Of a stretch of 64,000 bases of DNA, positions 1-10,100 are shown piece by piece. Numbering within the stretch: the stretch's first letter is position 1; each line of letters opens with the position of its first letter. The stretch comes from Cerioporus squamosus. Taxonomy: Eukaryota; Basidiomycota; Agaricomycetes; Polyporales; Polyporaceae. The translations under genes and the position numbers were made by a program. Where the stretch lies: the NCBI GenBank assembly GCA_022592435.1, contig JABYQS010000003.1, positions 372,001 through 436,000 of the forward strand. The letters run 5' to 3'. Below the pieces are notes generated by a model. That model worked only from the letters and a program-made list of their open reading frames with translations. It ran no database searches and had not been told where the DNA came from.

Positions 1-178
1 CCCTGTAACTGCGAGGACTCCAGACTTCGAGCATTGTAAGCTCACTTGCGCGGGCCTACCGATGTTGCAGCTCATATGGCCGTCCAATTTCCTCGGCCCC
101 CGGGCCCAATTCTTCAAATCAAGAGTGCAGGGATCAAGTAATTATCCTCGAGCAACTTCAGCTTCACCGTGACTGCGT
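1..178. other. Host DNA left of the retrotransposon block
   Basis: No gene recognised. This is the sequence before the left copy of the LINE-1 target duplication. The matching right flank resumes at 19758, so before the insertion these two stretches were adjacent. Confidence 0.6.
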
Positions 179-190
179 AGTACCTCACTA
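179..190. repeat. Left target-site duplication of LINE-1
   Basis: AGTACCTCACTA is present here and again at 19746-19757, directly after the A-rich tail of the element. A 12-bp perfect direct repeat flanking an element with a coding start just inside on the left and a polyA-like end on the right is what target-primed reverse transcription leaves. The first one or two bases could be chance matches. Confidence 0.85.
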
Positions 191-335
191 GGACTCTCCT
201 TGGCTTCACACCACCACCCGCCGCTTTTTTCCCACGCTTTTCGATCTCCTAGGGGGAGTTCAAGGGCGTGCGGTCTAGCAGTTCTGGTCTGGTGTAGCAT
301 AGCTAGTACGACTGGAGAGTTCTTGGATCCCTGGC

Positions 336-2036
336 ATGTACAAACCAGGGCAGCGCGCGGCGTCGAGGGCGGGCAGCACCCCCCCGACGGCCCCGACATC
401 GACAAGCGCCCGGACGACCACGCCAGCGACAGCGACAGGACCGATGACGAGGCGTTCGGCGACGAAGAGGCCGGCAACTCAGCAGCAAGCCTTCGCAGAG
501 GCGGAGAAGGACCTCCCCGACGTCGAAGCAGCGATCCAGTTTCTACAGCAGAAGACCCTCATACCCGAAGGCAACTCTGCCGTAACAGAAGCCGCCCTGG
601 TCACTGGACTCCTCCATTTCGCGTTCGGTTCGCCCGCCCAAGATCTCGCCCGCAAAGGTCTCATCGCATTCGCGTACCTCGCCCAGGAGCTCTTCGCTCA
701 GAACACCGCCAACTCGATCGCCCAGGCGGTTGCAGAGAGGGCGGAAGAGCAGCTGACCCTTCGACTCGACGAACACACCACGCATATGGAGTCAAGGTTG
801 GAGGAGGTCATGGGTGATTTGGAGAACACGAGGAAGGAACTCGGGGAGGGAATCGCAAAGTTCAAAGATGCTTGCGAGTGGGCTGGGCAGGCGGAGGCGG
901 CGTTCACGGCCGCGAGGGTCGATCTGGAGGCGATGGGGACCGCGAGACCGGTTTCGGGTATGCTTCCCCCACCTACAGCAACTCTAACGTTAGAAGCTGC
1001 GCCGGCACGAACACGCCGCGCAGTCAATCTTGCAGATTTACTCAGACGGCAGGTACTGGTCCGGGGGGCCAGTCTGGACTCCCCCTCGGGCCAGCGACCG
1101 TCCGACGCCGACGTCCTGAAGAAGGCGCACGACACCCTCGATGCTCTGGCGGCAGCAGGCCTCACCCCTCCCAAGGACGGCGCGATCGAATCGGCTAAAA
1201 TCCTCGCCCATGGCGACATCGTTTTTGTCGCATCGTCGGCCGCCATGGCAAAGTGGCTCGGCAGCCCGAACGTGGCCACCGCCTTCTCACGCAAAATCGA
1301 CCTCAAGGCACATGTGGTCGAGCGCACCTACAAGCTAGTAGTGGAGCGCGTCCCGATCGAGTTCAACCCCAGCAATGTCGCCGGACTACGTGAGATGGAG
1401 GAGATGCACGGGTTGCGCAAGAACTCGATAGCGCGGGCGGATTGGATCAAGCCAGTGGCGAAGCGGCTTCCGGGCCAAAAGACGGCTTTCTTAATGCTCA
1501 CTATCTCAGGAGTTCAGCAGGCTAACATCGCCCTCAAGGGCCTTTCGATTGCAGGTCGCCGTGTCCTCGTACGTCGGGACATGGAGGAGCCGAAGCGCCG
1601 CGCAAGATGTCAAAGCTACAATGGTCATTTCGCGCGCGACTGCCCGGCCGCGCACGACACCTGCGCCAACTGCACCGGACCGCACCTGTCGTCCCAGTGT
1701 GGAGTTACCGACCCGGAGGGCTACTGTTGCGCCAATTGCAACGTGAACGGACACGCAGCATGGGATCGGGATTGCCCAGTTTTGCGGGCGAAGGTGCGCT
1801 CACTCTACACGCGGCGCGCTGACGCCGGCTTTAGGTTCTTTGTCACCGATAACCCGGAGACGTGGGTCTCGGAGGAGGAGGAACTAGCCCGTGCGCCGCC
1901 GCCGCCAACAGTGTGGTCGCAGATCCGGCACCGTTTCGACCAGGCCGATCGTGGAGCCCCGCCCGTGCGGCAACAGACCCGCCTCGACAACTTCCTGAGC
2001 CAGCCAGCCCGTCCTCCACCCTCGCACCTTGACTGA
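336..2036 (+). CDS. LINE-1 ORF1: Gag-like zinc-knuckle protein
   Basis: A 566-residue open frame with a low-complexity Ser/Thr/Pro N-terminus, a helical region around residues 60-170, and a Cys/His cluster near residues 430-510. The cluster holds a good CX2CX3HX4C knuckle (CANCTGPHLSSQC) and a looser third one. The first knuckle reads CQSYNGHFARDC: Tyr sits where the second Cys is expected, which a single G-to-A change (TGC to TAC) would explain. ORF1 proteins of this kind bind the element RNA and form the ribonucleoprotein. The stop codon overlaps the ORF2 start as TGATG at 2034-2038. The frame is otherwise intact. An earlier in-frame start was not needed. Confidence 0.82.
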   Translation: MYKPGQRAASRAGSTPPTAPTSTSARTTTPATATGPMTRRSATKRPATQQQAFAEAEKDLPDVEAAIQFLQQKTLIPEGNSAVTEAALVTGLLHFAFGSPAQDLARKGLIAFAYLAQELFAQNTANSIAQAVAERAEEQLTLRLDEHTTHMESRLEEVMGDLENTRKELGEGIAKFKDACEWAGQAEAAFTAARVDLEAMGTARPVSGMLPPPTATLTLEAAPARTRRAVNLADLLRRQVLVRGASLDSPSGQRPSDADVLKKAHDTLDALAAAGLTPPKDGAIESAKILAHGDIVFVASSAAMAKWLGSPNVATAFSRKIDLKAHVVERTYKLVVERVPIEFNPSNVAGLREMEEMHGLRKNSIARADWIKPVAKRLPGQKTAFLMLTISGVQQANIALKGLSIAGRRVLVRRDMEEPKRRARCQSYNGHFARDCPAAHDTCANCTGPHLSSQCGVTDPEGYCCANCNVNGHAAWDRDCPVLRAKVRSLYTRRADAGFRFFVTDNPETWVSEEEELARAPPPPTVWSQIRHRFDQADRGAPPVRQQTRLDNFLSQPARPPPSHLD

Positions 2037-2118
2037 TGACAGAACCTCCCCCCCATCCTACTCTACGCATCTGGCAGCAGAACTTAAACAAATCCCTTAG
2101 TGCTTCTGACGACATGCT

Positions 2119-2126
2119 TAGCAAAG
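2119..2126. repeat. Left 8-bp target-site duplication of the MITE
   Basis: TAGCAAAG here matches TAGCAAAG at 2728-2735 exactly. Eight base pairs is the standard duplication size for hAT transposons. Confidence 0.9.
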
Positions 2127-2727
2127 TAGTGCTGCAGGGTCAGGTCCCATGACCGGAAAATGACTGGAACCTGACCCGACCTGAGCAAAAATGACTGGAC
2201 CATAACCACAAAGATAGCAGTCAGGTCGCCAGTCAGGTCGTGGTCATGATTTTTGAACCAATATCTATGACTGGACACGACTGATGATGACCAGTCATGA
2301 CCAGTCTTTTTGGCCCTACCAATGACCTGGTTATAGGTGCCTTTGACTGGTAATGACCGGTCATAACCAGTTAAAATCAGTCCCGACTAAGCTATACCAG
2401 GTGAGAGCACATATATTGTATAGCCCTTTGGACTTTAAGTCATCAAAATGATCATTTAGAAAGTATCTTAGGCTTGTATAAGGCTATTCACCTCTTGATC
2501 ATGACTTCTCCAACCTTCTTGGGTAGTTATGACTGGTCTTAACTGGTTATAACTGATCATCAGTTTTGACCGGTCAAAACTGTAACTTGACTGCAGTTAG
2601 GTCAGGTCGTACTGCTGTACTACTTCCAGTCCAGTCATAAGACTGAAGGACCGGTCATGTCCAGTCGTAGGTCGGGTCATGGCTCTGGATGGCCAATAAC
2701 CTGACCCGACCCGACCCTGCAGCACTA
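2127..2727. mobile_element. 601-bp non-autonomous hAT-type MITE
   Basis: The two ends are inverted repeats: TAGTGCTGCAGGGTC is perfect on both sides and the match extends about five more bases with one mismatch. It is flanked by an 8-bp duplication and has no coding capacity. The interior carries about eleven copies of GACTGG or its complement plus several GACCGGTC palindromes, which look like clustered transposase-binding sites. Element plus one TSD is 609 bp (203 codons), so removing both restores the ORF2 frame exactly. TIR plus an 8-bp TSD points to the hAT superfamily; no transposase in the window matches it. Confidence 0.88.
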
Positions 2728-2735
2728 TAGCAAAG
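2728..2735. repeat. Right 8-bp target-site duplication of the MITE
   Basis: TAGCAAAG, identical to 2119-2126. ORF2 coding resumes directly after it. Confidence 0.9.
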
Positions 2736-5700
2736 TACTCACTTCCGACTACGACATCATCGCGCTTCAAGAACCTTACCTGGACCGTCTCAACCTTACT
2801 CGGGCGACTTCTCACTGGAGGGTGGTGTATCCTACAGTACATCACGCCGACGGTGCCGCTAGGACACGCTCGGTGTTACTGGTTAGCAACCGCCTCTCAA
2901 CCAACGCCTGGAACCCGGTCTCGGTCCCTCATCCCGACGTCACGGCCATCACCATTCGAACTGCAGGCGCCGCCACGGTCCACCTATTCAACCTCTACGC
3001 CGACTGCGAGCACAACAGAGGCATGGAGATTGCAGTACAGGAGACACGCAAGCTTCGGGCAGATGAGGCGGAGGACGACTCGGACGATCAAGTGCTATGG
3101 CTAGGTGACTTCAACCGGCATCATCAACGTTGGGACGACCCTCGGAACCACCACCTTTTCACCCCTGCAGCCATCGCTCATGCCGAGGTCCTCACTGGGC
3201 ATCTGGATGCCATGGGACTGGCAATGGCGCTTCCCGCGGGAGCACCGACTCTGGAGCACGCGCGCACCAAGAACCTGACCAGGCCCGACAACGTCTTTTG
3301 CACGCGGGGCATACTCGATCGGCTGCGTTCCTGCGCAGTGAATTATGCTGCCCGTCCGACTTGCGCTGACCACTACCCTATCCAGACAGTTTTTGAGGTC
3401 CCTACCGCAGCAGCAGCACCGCGACTTCAGAAGAGTGGACTGGGGAGAGTTCGACACCACCCTCGCTGCCAAGATAGAGGCTCGCGCTTTCCCGGCGGCG
3501 ATCACCTCCAGCGAGGAGTTCGACACGGTGCTCGATGAACTGATGGCTGACATTCAAGCCACGATCGCAGAGCACGTCCCGATGACACCCAACACACCGT
3601 ACCTCAAGCGTTGGTGGTCGAAGGAGCTCACGAGCATGCGGCACGAGAAGGAGAGGCTGGGACGAGTGGCGCATCGGCATCGGGCAGACCCGCGGCATCC
3701 CTCTCACGCTGAGTACCGACATTACCGCAACCGTTACACTGACCATGTTAGAGCAGCTAAGAATGATTTCTGGAAGGCATGGATTGACTCGGTCGACGCC
3801 AAAACAATCTGGGATGCCAACCGCTTCCTGAAAAAAGGGGCAACAGATGGGGGGAGTGCACGGATACCACCTATCAAGGCGACAGATGCCGACGGACGAC
3901 CGGTCACCCTCAATTCGAATGCCGACAAGGGAGCCGAGTTCTACGACACCTTCTTCCTCCCGCCTGGCACCGAGCCGATCCCTTCTGGCCCATATCCGCG
4001 ACCTTGCTTTGCATTTCGACCCATCACCGATGACCAGGTCCGACAGGCAATCAAGGCCCTGCGCTCCTTCAAGGCTCCAGGACCGGATGCGGTTCCAAAT
4101 GAGGTCTATAAGAACTGTGGCGACACGCTGACTCCTGTTCTAGGCTCTCTCTTTCGGGCGACTTTCTCTCTAGGCTACTACCCTGACTGCTGGCGGACAT
4201 CGGACACAATCATACTGCAGAAACCGGGCAAGAGTGATTACACTGTGGCTAAGGCATGGCGGCCCATCGCCCTCCTTAACTGCATGTCGAAGATCCTCTC
4301 CCGGTGTGTGGCAGACATCTTGGTATTTGAGGCTGAAAAACACTCGCTTTTAGCAAACCTACAGTTTGGCGGACGTGCTGGACGGACTACCACCGACTCC
4401 TTGCATCTCGTGAACAAGACGATCGAGGATGCTTGGCGACGGGGCCACGTCGCGTCTGTGGTCTTCCTCGACATCAAGTCAGCCTTCCCCGCTGCCACCC
4501 CCGATCGGCTCTATCACAATTTACGCTCGCGAGGAGTCCCAGAGGAGTATGTCGAGTGGCTTCGCGTCAAGCTTACCGGACGCAAGACCTGCCTCAAGTT
4601 CGACGACTTCACTACTGACCTGTTTCAGATTGCGAGTGGGATTGACCAGGGCTGCCCCCTCTCAGTGATTCTCTATGCGTTCTATAACTCTGACCTCATG
4701 GACAGCGCGAACGTGAAGGGAGGGGAGCTCGCGGTCGGTTCGATGGATGATGTTGCACTGGTCGTCACCGGGAAGACTTATGCTATCTGCCATGCGAAGA
4801 TTTGGAGGTTCATGGAGCGTAGTGGAGGGGCACTCGACTGGTCGCGGTCGCACAACTCGGCATTCTCCTTGGACAAGTTTGGCCTTCTGAATTGCAAGTT
4901 GCAGCCCAAGCGGATTGGCGGTGTCGGACCTCCCCTGGTTCTATCGGACGGTACTACTATTGCGCCCTCTGACCACCACAGGTTCCTCGGTGTCCTCGTT
5001 GACCAGGGTCTTAAGTATCGACAGCATGTGGCGATGGCATACGCGAAGGGGAGTCGACTGGTGGCATTGGTGCGAAGGCTGGCAAATGCACGGAATGGTT
5101 TGACCCTCGCCGTTGTGCGACGTCTCTATCTTGCAGTAATTGTCCCCAGTATGATGTATGCAGCTGACACTTTTCTCACCCCAGTGCGATTGCTCCCTGG
5201 GCGGAAGAGGCGACATGGATCGGTTGGCAACATACGACGCCTTGGCATGATTCAGCGGCAGGCTCTCCTGGTGATGACGGGGGCCCTGTGATCCTCTCCC
5301 ACTGACGCTCTGGCAGCCCACGCACAGCTCCTCCCTTTTGACCTCCTTGTCGACAAGCTGTGCCACCGCGCGGCAGTCCGCCTTTGTACACTGCCGGAGT
5401 CTCACCCACTGTCACCCCATGTCAAACGTGCCGGCCGCCGACTGGTTCGCTCACATCGTTCCTCTCTCCACGAGCTCCTCGATGCCTATCGCCCCTATCT
5501 CGACTACGCGCACACGGAGCGGATTCGACCGGCACGACTGTCACCTCGCTGGAGGCCGCGACACCGGGTCTACATCAACAAGGACCGGGAGGCTGCGGCT
5601 ACAGACGACCGTCGCTGGGCGCAGAACGGGGCGTATCGGGTCTACACGGATGGCTCAGACATCGACAGAGGAGTTGGAGCGGCTGCCATTCTGTACGCAC

Positions 5701-6587
5701 CTGGACGCGCACGCCCGAGGATTCTTCAGCTCCGGCTAGGACCCTCGACACGGCACACGGTCTACGAGGTGGAACTGGTTGCGACCCTCCTTGGAATGGA
5801 GCTGCTGCGCACAGAGCGGCGCTGTACTCGGCACGCATCAATCGCATTGGACAACATGGCCACGATCCAGGCGTCCACGCTACGTTCCCCTGCTGCTGGA
5901 TGCTACCTCACTGACCTTTTCCATGAGCAGGTCAGAGCCCTTCGAGCAGCCCGGCCTGAACTGCGCATCACACTTCGCTGGGTGCCTGGGCACAGCGACA
6001 TTGCTGGCAATGAGGCGGCAGATGAGGCAGCCAAGGCGGCCGCGCGAGGACAGTCATCGCCTGCTCAGCAGCTCCCGAAGGTGCTCCGAAAGCCTCTCCC
6101 GCTCAGTGCTTCACGGGCGCGGCAGAACTTCAAGCTCGAGCTTGACCGTCGGGCACAGCTGAGCTGGCGGACTTCCCCGCGCGGCCTCCGTATGGCCCCA
6201 ATCGACAAGTCAATGCCATCTAAGAAGTACCCTGAGCTGGTTGCAGCCCTACCTCGACGCCACGCCAACCTCCTCCTCCAGCTCTGTGTCAACCATGTCC
6301 CGCTGCAGACCTACCTCGAGCGCATCGGGAAGACGCTCAGCCGCACCTGCCCTACCTGCGGTGAAGCCGCCGAAACCGTCGAACACTTCCTTCTCCACTG
6401 CCCGACATACTCTCTCTACCGCGCTGTTCACTTCCGCCCCCTTGGCTTCTCTGGACGCAAACTCCCTGTCCTTCTCAACAGCAAGGATGGCCTTCGCCCG
6501 CTCTTTGCCTACATTAACGCGACAGGTCGCTTCCGCAGTGTATTTGGCGAGCTCGCAGCGCCGCCTGGCGACGATGACAACGACTGA

Positions 6588-6847
6588 GCACTCTCCTCTC
6601 TTCTCTGCTACTGCCTGCTGACCCCTTCTTTCTCTCTCTCTCCTCTCTCTCAGGTTCTTCATCTCGCGCAGTGATTCTCGTGTTCATTTTACCTTGTCTA
6701 GTACATGGTCACGCTGGCGACGCACTCCTGCACCGGAGATGGGGGAGTTCGGACGCGGGGCGGGGACGCCTTTGCTCGCGTACTCCTGCCACCCCAAAGA
6801 GGCAAAGACCCAACAGAGCATTCCCGTCAGAAGGGGTGGCAGGTTTA
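6588..6847 (+). other. LINE-1 3' UTR, first part
   Basis: Non-coding sequence after the ORF2 stop, with CT-rich runs at 6628-6654. It is interrupted by LINE-2 at 6848. The remainder of the same 3' UTR is at 19429-19745. Confidence 0.7.
6833..6847. repeat. Target-site duplication at the 3' end of LINE-2
   Basis: GGGGTGGCAGGTTTA, identical to 19414-19428. On the LINE-2 strand it follows directly after the A-rich tail, as expected for target-primed insertion. Confidence 0.87.
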
Positions 6848-7063
6848 TTTTTTATTTTTTTTTTGGTGGAGCGCCAGTGTCCTGAACCGCAGTGATCCCC
6901 AGGAGGGCTTGTCGTGCAGTTCGTGACCAAAGAATTTTGGCCGGACGCGCTAAGAAACTCATCCGAGGGGGTCTAACCTTAGATGTGTTTCAATAAATAC
7001 TTCATCGTTACCACCGCGAGGAAATGCTATTACGCACAAAGTGTGGGACTCAAAAATGGGCAG

Positions 7064-7100
7064 TGAAGGGGAGCCATGCACAGGCCATTTCTCCCCTTCA
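7064..7100 (-). other. Stem-loop overlapping the LINE-2 ORF2 stop codon
   Basis: TGAAGGGGAG on the minus strand (7100-7091) pairs perfectly with CTCCCCTTCA (7073-7064) around a 17-nt loop. The first three bases of the stem are the ORF2 TGA stop. LINE RTs can recognise 3' stem-loops of their template; that role here is inference. Confidence 0.6.
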
Positions 7101-10100
7101 TCGTCCACGTTTTATACCCACTAAAACCCCGCTACTTACCACCCATTCTGGCGGCAGGTCTCGTCCGTTCTCCAAGACCGGTAGCCAGATTCGTTCGACT
7201 TCCTGCGGCCGAAGGGCCTTTTTCCCCCTCGCCATCGCCGCCGTCCTCCGGTCGAGTCCCAGTCGGGATTCCAGAGATGCGTAGTACCGGTTAGTGATTT
7301 CGTTTTCCGTGTGTTCTACGCCTTCTTTTTGGATCACACGTTCGCAGCGTAGTCGCCATATGAGGTGTAGGGCCTCCGTGCACAGAATACACCAGAGGCA
7401 CTCCGTAGCCGTCCGTCGGCCTCCTTCGCTCGTCGTGAAGATCGCACACGCTGCTCCAAAAGCAGTCCCCCAGGTTGGCTCGTGCCATTTGGCTCCGGTG
7501 AGTGCCCAGGTCTTTTTGAGCAGGCCCCATACTGTCTCCTGGCCCTTCGCCATGCATTCAAAGACGATGTGTGTCATAGTCTCACACTCGCCGCAGATAG
7601 AGCAGACCGCTCGTCGTTGGAGCTCAGCGGACATCTTGGGGCGTAGCCAGTGGGTACCGATCATGTATCCATCGTGAATCGCCATCCACATGTATTGCGA
7701 TGCCGTTCGCGAGACGTGCTTGTATCGGAGGGACTGCCAGATCGTTGCCTCGTGCAGCTCGACCCCGAAGGCTGCCTTGGTTCCACATGTTATCCTATCC
7801 AGGTTCGCCGCTGTGCGTGGTCTAGGTCCAGTTTTAGCATCTCTGCACCTTCGGATGGCTCGGTACGCGAGCTTCTGGGTCATGGCCTGCAGTTTCGCGC
7901 CAGATATGCGGAGAGATGGCGGGCTAGCGATATCCAGACAGCCAGTTGCGGGCCTCTCGGCCCCGGCTGCAGCCAGCCTGTCCGCAGCCTCGTTGCCTGG
8001 ATGACCACTATGTCCTTTGACCCACCTGAAGATGGTGTGGGCATGTCTCGCACGGAGTTGGCTCACAGTTGTGCGAATGAGCTCCGAGTTCTTCTGTAGG
8101 ATGTACCCAGTGTCCTCCTGTCTCTGACGCCACTTTGATAGGGCTTGCATTGTCGTCTGTGAATCCGTTTCCTGGAGAACTCGCGTCCGATCATCGGTCG
8201 CAATAGTCGCAAGAAGCGTCGCAACAATCTCTCCTGTTTGGTTTGATTGCTCAAGACTCCCCGGAAGGCGATAGCTCTTATTCTGTGCGTGGTTTTCTGC
8301 TATGTAGATACCAGCGCCAGCTTGGGCATTTCTTTCCCCGTTGTGGAGACAGGATCCATCCGTTGCAATAGTCAGTTTTCTTCCGCTTTCGTTTAGCTCC
8401 ATGTCCGCCCCTTCATTCGATACAGGTTCTGCATCGGTGAAAATTCGGAATGCGTGCCCTATTGTGCCGTACGTTGTCACTCGTCTATCGAACGGAACCA
8501 GGTCTTCGTCTAGGTTTTCGCGATGCAGCCGTTTCATGACGTCGTCTTCATAGTCCTGCGGCTGGTGCCTTCGTGGGTCCCACTTGCTGGGCAGGGTGTT
8601 CAACATTTCTTTGGCTCGTGAACCGCAGAGATGCGGGTTATCGCAGCCATCTACAGACTTTATGCGTACACAGCCGACACAGGTGCATGTTTTGTGCGGG
8701 GTGTGCGCGACGTCCTCGAGCATGTTAGCCAGGTCCACAAAGTCTCCGACCGACATCACCTCATGTCGGTCTTGCAGGCAGGAAAGTAGTTTCGACGGTA
8801 CCGACAGGCGTCCCAGGCGTATTCGATCGGCGTAGATGTGGTCCCACATAGGCATGGCCCTCTGGATGTCCTTAGAGAATGCGATGCCCTCTAGGCGCAG
8901 TCCGTACTTTTTTGCCACGGCTCTGATGCCTGTTAGTTCCGCAGGCAGCCCTCTTACTTTCGGATCCCATTTTTGCAGGAAGGGGTTGAGGCGGAGCTTG
9001 GCAGCCCGTGGCCGGCAGTCCTTGGGAACGTGGGTTGCGAATAAGTCATCGGCCAGGTACGCCCACATCGGGCGGTCCTTTCCGAAGTCTAGGTATGCTT
9101 TAAGCCACATCACGTCTATCGCCTCGCTTCTGGTCTCCAGATCTAACATGTTCAGGCCTCCCATTGAGATCGGGAGGCACACGTGGCGCATTCCTACCGG
9201 CGTGTTGTGGCGATCATCCCAGAGGTAGCTTCTGATGATTTTATTTAGTCGCGTAAGTATCACCTCTGGCATCCGTTGGACAGTTGTGAAGAACTGTGTC
9301 ATGCCTCCGATGATCATCTGGACGACGTGCTTCTTGCCCTGGAGGGTTGCGTGCCCATTCCTCCATCGTGCGATGGCATGCATCAGAGGTTGCCGCATGG
9401 CCACTAGCTTTGCAAGGACCAGCGTCCAGATTTCCACTTGGTCGACCCCATTCCCAAAGAAAGCTCCGAGGATTCTTACAGCCTCGCCATCCTGTGCGAC
9501 ATGAACATTTCTTGGGTAGTTTCTCCATGCACCCGTTACACGGTACGTCTCAGCCATAGTTTCGCGGAAGGCGGGGCATCCAATGGGGATGATCTCTGTC
9601 TTCCCCATGTTGAAGCGTGCCTTGGCAGCAGAGCACCAGGTGTCTAAGACAGTTTGCAGTGTATTGAAATCGTCATTGCTGGACAGGTACACTGTCGTGT
9701 CGTCCGCAAACAGAACAGCCTTCAGTACCTCCTCGCAGCGTGGTATGGTGAACCCCTGGATGTCTGATTTCCTAATCATAGCCGATAGCGGCTCAATAGC
9801 AAGGTCGAACAGGAGGCATGATAGGGGGTCTCCCTGTCGGACTCCCCTGAAGACCCGGTATGCTTTGCTCAGGATTCCATTGACCATTACTGATGTCTCT
9901 GCATTTGCATATAGGGACTTGACCAGGCGGATGAGGGATTGCGGGATCTTGAATTTCTCTAGAACCCTCCAGAGGTAATCATGTGCGATTCTATCATAGG
10001 CCTTTTCCTGGTCGAGAGCCACGATAGCCCCGTTTGTATCATTCATCTCTGCCCAGCTCATCATCAGGCGAGCTAGTTGAGTATGGTTATGAATTTTCCT

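Larger units (their letters stand above)
2036..6587 (+). pseudogene. LINE-1 ORF2: endonuclease/RT/RNase H, disrupted
   Basis: Starts at the ATG that overlaps the ORF1 stop. The endonuclease domain begins with RIWQQNLNKS and continues after the MITE with DYDIIALQEPYLDRL, then WLGDFNRHHQRWD and ADHYPI. RT motifs include AWRPIALLNCMSKILSRC and a motif C reading SMDDVALV, where the residue before xDD is Ser rather than the usual aromatic. RNase H shows YTDGSD, a conserved Glu in VYEVELVATL, IALDN and GHSDIAGNEAAD. A CPTCGEAAETVEHFLLHC finger lies near the end. Breaks: the MITE at 2127-2727, a one-base frame change around 3385-3430 beside a CAGCAGCAGCAC run, and an in-frame TGA at 5289-5291 followed by uninterrupted coding to 6587. 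The TGA is probably a decayed CGA. Confidence 0.88.

Noticed and set aside
2127..2727. Possible CRISPR-like or satellite array from repeated GACTGG motifs
   Set aside because: Motifs are short, irregularly spaced and on both strands. TIRs and an 8-bp TSD define a MITE.
6985..7020. AATAAA near 6991 taken first as the end of LINE-1
   Set aside because: The stretch lies inside LINE-2 on the opposite strand. The real LINE-1 end is at 19745, supported by the target repeat.
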